From Alphaproteobacteria bacterium UBA6149 (GTDB taxonomy: Bacteria; Pseudomonadota; Alphaproteobacteria; Rickettsiales; UBA998): a stretch of DNA of 32,877 bases. Both the position numbers and the translations under genes were made by a program. The stretch's first letter is position 1; every line of letters starts with the position of its first letter. The notes under the pieces were generated by a model. The model was not told the DNA's origin, did no database searches, and saw only the letters and a list, made by a program, of their open reading frames with translations. Where the stretch lies: the NCBI GenBank assembly GCA_002423155.1, contig DIUV01000002.1:1-32877 (forward strand), written 5' to 3'. This document shows, piece after piece, positions 31,005 through 32,877 of this stretch.

Positions 31005-32831
31005 ATGACTGATATACGTAATATTGCCATCATCGCACACGTTGACCATGGCAAAACCACCCTGATTGATAATATTTTAAAACAATCTGACACTTTCCGT
31101 ACCAATGAGGCAACGGATGAGCGGATGATGGATAGTAATGATTTAGAGCGTGAGCGCGGCATTACCATTTTAGCGAAATGTACCTCTATTCAGTGGGAAA
31201 ATACTCGCATTAACATTATTGATACTCCCGGACACGCGGATTTCGGCGGCGAAGTAGAGCGCGTATTGCAAATGGCAGACGGCGTATTATTATTGGTGGA
31301 TGCTTCCGAAGGCGCCATGCCGCAAACCAAATTCGTATTATCAAAAGCCTTAAAAATTGGCTTAAAACCTATCGTAGTAATCAATAAAGTAGATCGACCC
31401 GATTCACGGATTGACGAAGTAGTAAACGAAGTGTTCGATTTGTTCTGCGCATTAGACGCAAACGACGAACAATTAAACTTCCCGATTCTTTATGCATCCG
31501 GCCGCGCTGGCTGGTGTGCAACTTCGCTGGAAGCCCCACGCGAGAACCTACACCCATTGTTAGAATTAGTAATGGAACATGTACCAGCACCGAATGTGGA
31601 TAAAGAAGCACCTTTTGCCATGCTTGCAACTTTGCTAAGCTATGACCCATATCTAGGTCGTATCCTAACTGGTCGCGTATGCAGTGGTAGAGCTTCGGTT
31701 AACCAAGCATTCAAAACTTTGGATTTGGATGGTAATTTGGTTGAACAAGGACGCCTAAGCAAACTATTCGCCTTCTCTGGCTTAAAACGCATCCCCGTAG
31801 AAACCGTACAAGCTGGCGACATCATCGCGATTGCCGGGGTAACTAACTCGCTAGTATCCCACACCATTTGCGACATGGCGATTAACACCCCCATTCAATC
31901 CACCCCGATTGATCCGCCAACTATGGCAATTACCTTAAGCGTAAATGATTCTCCTTTTGCTGGTCAAGAAGGTAAAAAAGTAACCTCACGCATGATTCGT
32001 GACCGTTTGTACCACGAAGCAGAAAGCAACATCGCCATCACCATCAAAGATTTACCATCCGGTGAAGCCTTTGAAGTAGGTGGTCGCGGAGAGTTACAAT
32101 TAGGCGTGTTGATTGAAACCATGCGCCGCGAAGGTTTTGAACTTTCCGTATCCCGTCCGCGCGTATTAATCAAAAGAGACGAAGAAGGCAATTTATTAGA
32201 GCCCTACGAAGAAGTAGTAGTCGATGTGGATGATGAATTCAGCGGCGCGGTAGTAGAAAAAATGAGCCGCCGCAAAGCCGAAATGCAAGATATGCGTCCA
32301 TCTGGCGGCGGAAAAACTAGGCTGCTTTTCATCGCCCCTTCACGTGGCTTAATTGGCTATCAAAGCGAGTTCTTAACCGACACGCGCGGTACGGGCATCA
32401 TGAACCGTCTTTTCCACAGCTATGGCCCTTATAAAGGCGAAATCGAAGGTCGTCGCAACGGCGTGTTAATCGGCATCGGCATCGGTGAAGCCGTAGCCTT
32501 CGCCCTAAACAGCTTGCAAGAACGCGCGTCTATGTTCGTAGTGCCGAAAGACAAAGTTTACGACGGCATGATTGTCGGTGAAAACAGCCGCGATAATGAC
32601 CTGGAAGTAAACGTATTGCGTGAAAAACAACTAACCAACATGCGCGCCAGCGGCAAAGACGATGCAATTCGCCTAGTTCCACCGCGCCTGATGACCTTAG
32701 AAGACATGATTGCCTATATTCAAGACGACGAACTAGTGGAAGTAACCCCTATTTCCTTACGTCTGCGTAAACGCGTTTTAGATTCTAACGACAGAAAACG
32801 CGCATCACGCACGAAAGTTGATGTAGCATAA
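31005..32831 (+). CDS. typA: Translational GTPase TypA/BipA
   Basis: A complete 608-residue ribosome-binding GTPase, matching the usual length, that helps 50S assembly and adaptation to stress or cold. The G domain has AHVDHGKTT (11-19), DTPGHADFGGEVER and NKVDRPDSR. Later parts include the EF-G-like domain III/V region (EPYEEVVVDVDDEFSGAVVEKMSRRKAEM) and the BipA-specific C-terminal domain (VYDGMIVGENSRDNDLEVNVLREKQLTNMRASGKDD), which identify it against EF-G and LepA. The ATG follows GAGAG at good spacing. It is a single-gene unit after a strong terminator, and a palindromic repeat begins 28 bp after its stop codon. Confidence 0.97.
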   Translation: MTDIRNIAIIAHVDHGKTTLIDNILKQSDTFRTNEATDERMMDSNDLERERGITILAKCTSIQWENTRINIIDTPGHADFGGEVERVLQMADGVLLLVDASEGAMPQTKFVLSKALKIGLKPIVVINKVDRPDSRIDEVVNEVFDLFCALDANDEQLNFPILYASGRAGWCATSLEAPRENLHPLLELVMEHVPAPNVDKEAPFAMLATLLSYDPYLGRILTGRVCSGRASVNQAFKTLDLDGNLVEQGRLSKLFAFSGLKRIPVETVQAGDIIAIAGVTNSLVSHTICDMAINTPIQSTPIDPPTMAITLSVNDSPFAGQEGKKVTSRMIRDRLYHEAESNIAITIKDLPSGEAFEVGGRGELQLGVLIETMRREGFELSVSRPRVLIKRDEEGNLLEPYEEVVVDVDDEFSGAVVEKMSRRKAEMQDMRPSGGGKTRLLFIAPSRGLIGYQSEFLTDTRGTGIMNRLFHSYGPYKGEIEGRRNGVLIGIGIGEAVAFALNSLQERASMFVVPKDKVYDGMIVGENSRDNDLEVNVLREKQLTNMRASGKDDAIRLVPPRLMTLEDMIAYIQDDELVEVTPISLRLRKRVLDSNDRKRASRTKVDVA

Positions 32832-32858
32832 CACGCTCTCCTAAGAAAGAAACGCGGA

Positions 32859-32877
32859 CTGCCCCCTCTCCCTCTGG
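32859..32877. repeat. Palindromic repeat, truncated by window end
   Basis: CTGCCCCCTCTCCCTCTGG matches the start of the repeat at 25436-25477 in the same orientation (18 of 19 positions), so a third copy of the coaBC/dut repeat begins here. Confidence 0.75.

Overview
This 32.9 kb window is most likely chromosomal DNA of an AT-rich alphaproteobacterium. The strongest evidence is a circularly permuted, two-piece tmRNA gene beside an alpha-type SspB adaptor. An FzlA-like glutathione-transferase-fold protein, the RpoD sequence and ThyX fit the same assignment. Genus cannot be fixed from the sequence. Nearly all genes are housekeeping or accessory chromosomal genes. No phage, plasmid, rRNA, tRNA or CRISPR locus is visible.

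Layout. 1-1764: a tandem duplication of about 0.88 kb, each copy carrying a structured RNA-like leader and a 141-residue membrane protein of unknown function. 1752-3917: thyX, permuted ssrA, a long hairpin repeat and sspB. 3952-8167: an unknown coiled-coil protein, a DUF1501/DUF1800 pair and rppH. 8169-13139: a 144-bp hairpin element, a magnesium-type P-type ATPase, a DUF374 acyltransferase and mraY. 13238-17258: a palindromic repeat, grxC, an FzlA-like gene, a PIN toxin-antitoxin pair and rpoD. 17430-20889: an ABC-F ATPase, a toxin-antitoxin locus whose RelE-like toxin is split by a hairpin element, and an AT-rich orphan. 20966-24111: a DAACS symporter translationally coupled to cysNC. 24277-27542: coaBC, dut, an Rrf2 regulator and cysK. 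27662-32831: an orphan, an APC permease, an Ala/Pro-rich exported protein and typA.

Functional themes. Sulfur metabolism appears twice (cysNC with a symporter; an Rrf2 regulator directly before cysK). Thymidylate and dUTP metabolism is represented by thyX and dut. Trans-translation and tag recognition are physically linked (ssrA-sspB).

The most striking observation is the tmRNA tag. It encodes 22 residues and contains the SspB-docking motif AANDNF twice (the first Ala supplied by the charged tRNA-like domain), with only synonymous differences between the copies. The window is also rich in small palindromic elements that have landed in or against genes. One interrupts relE with a clean 3-bp target duplication, and excising it in silico restores an 85-residue reading frame. 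A same-length relative sits 1 bp upstream of the rppH start codon. A different palindromic repeat encodes both the C-terminal tail of CoaBC and the N-terminal extension of Dut.
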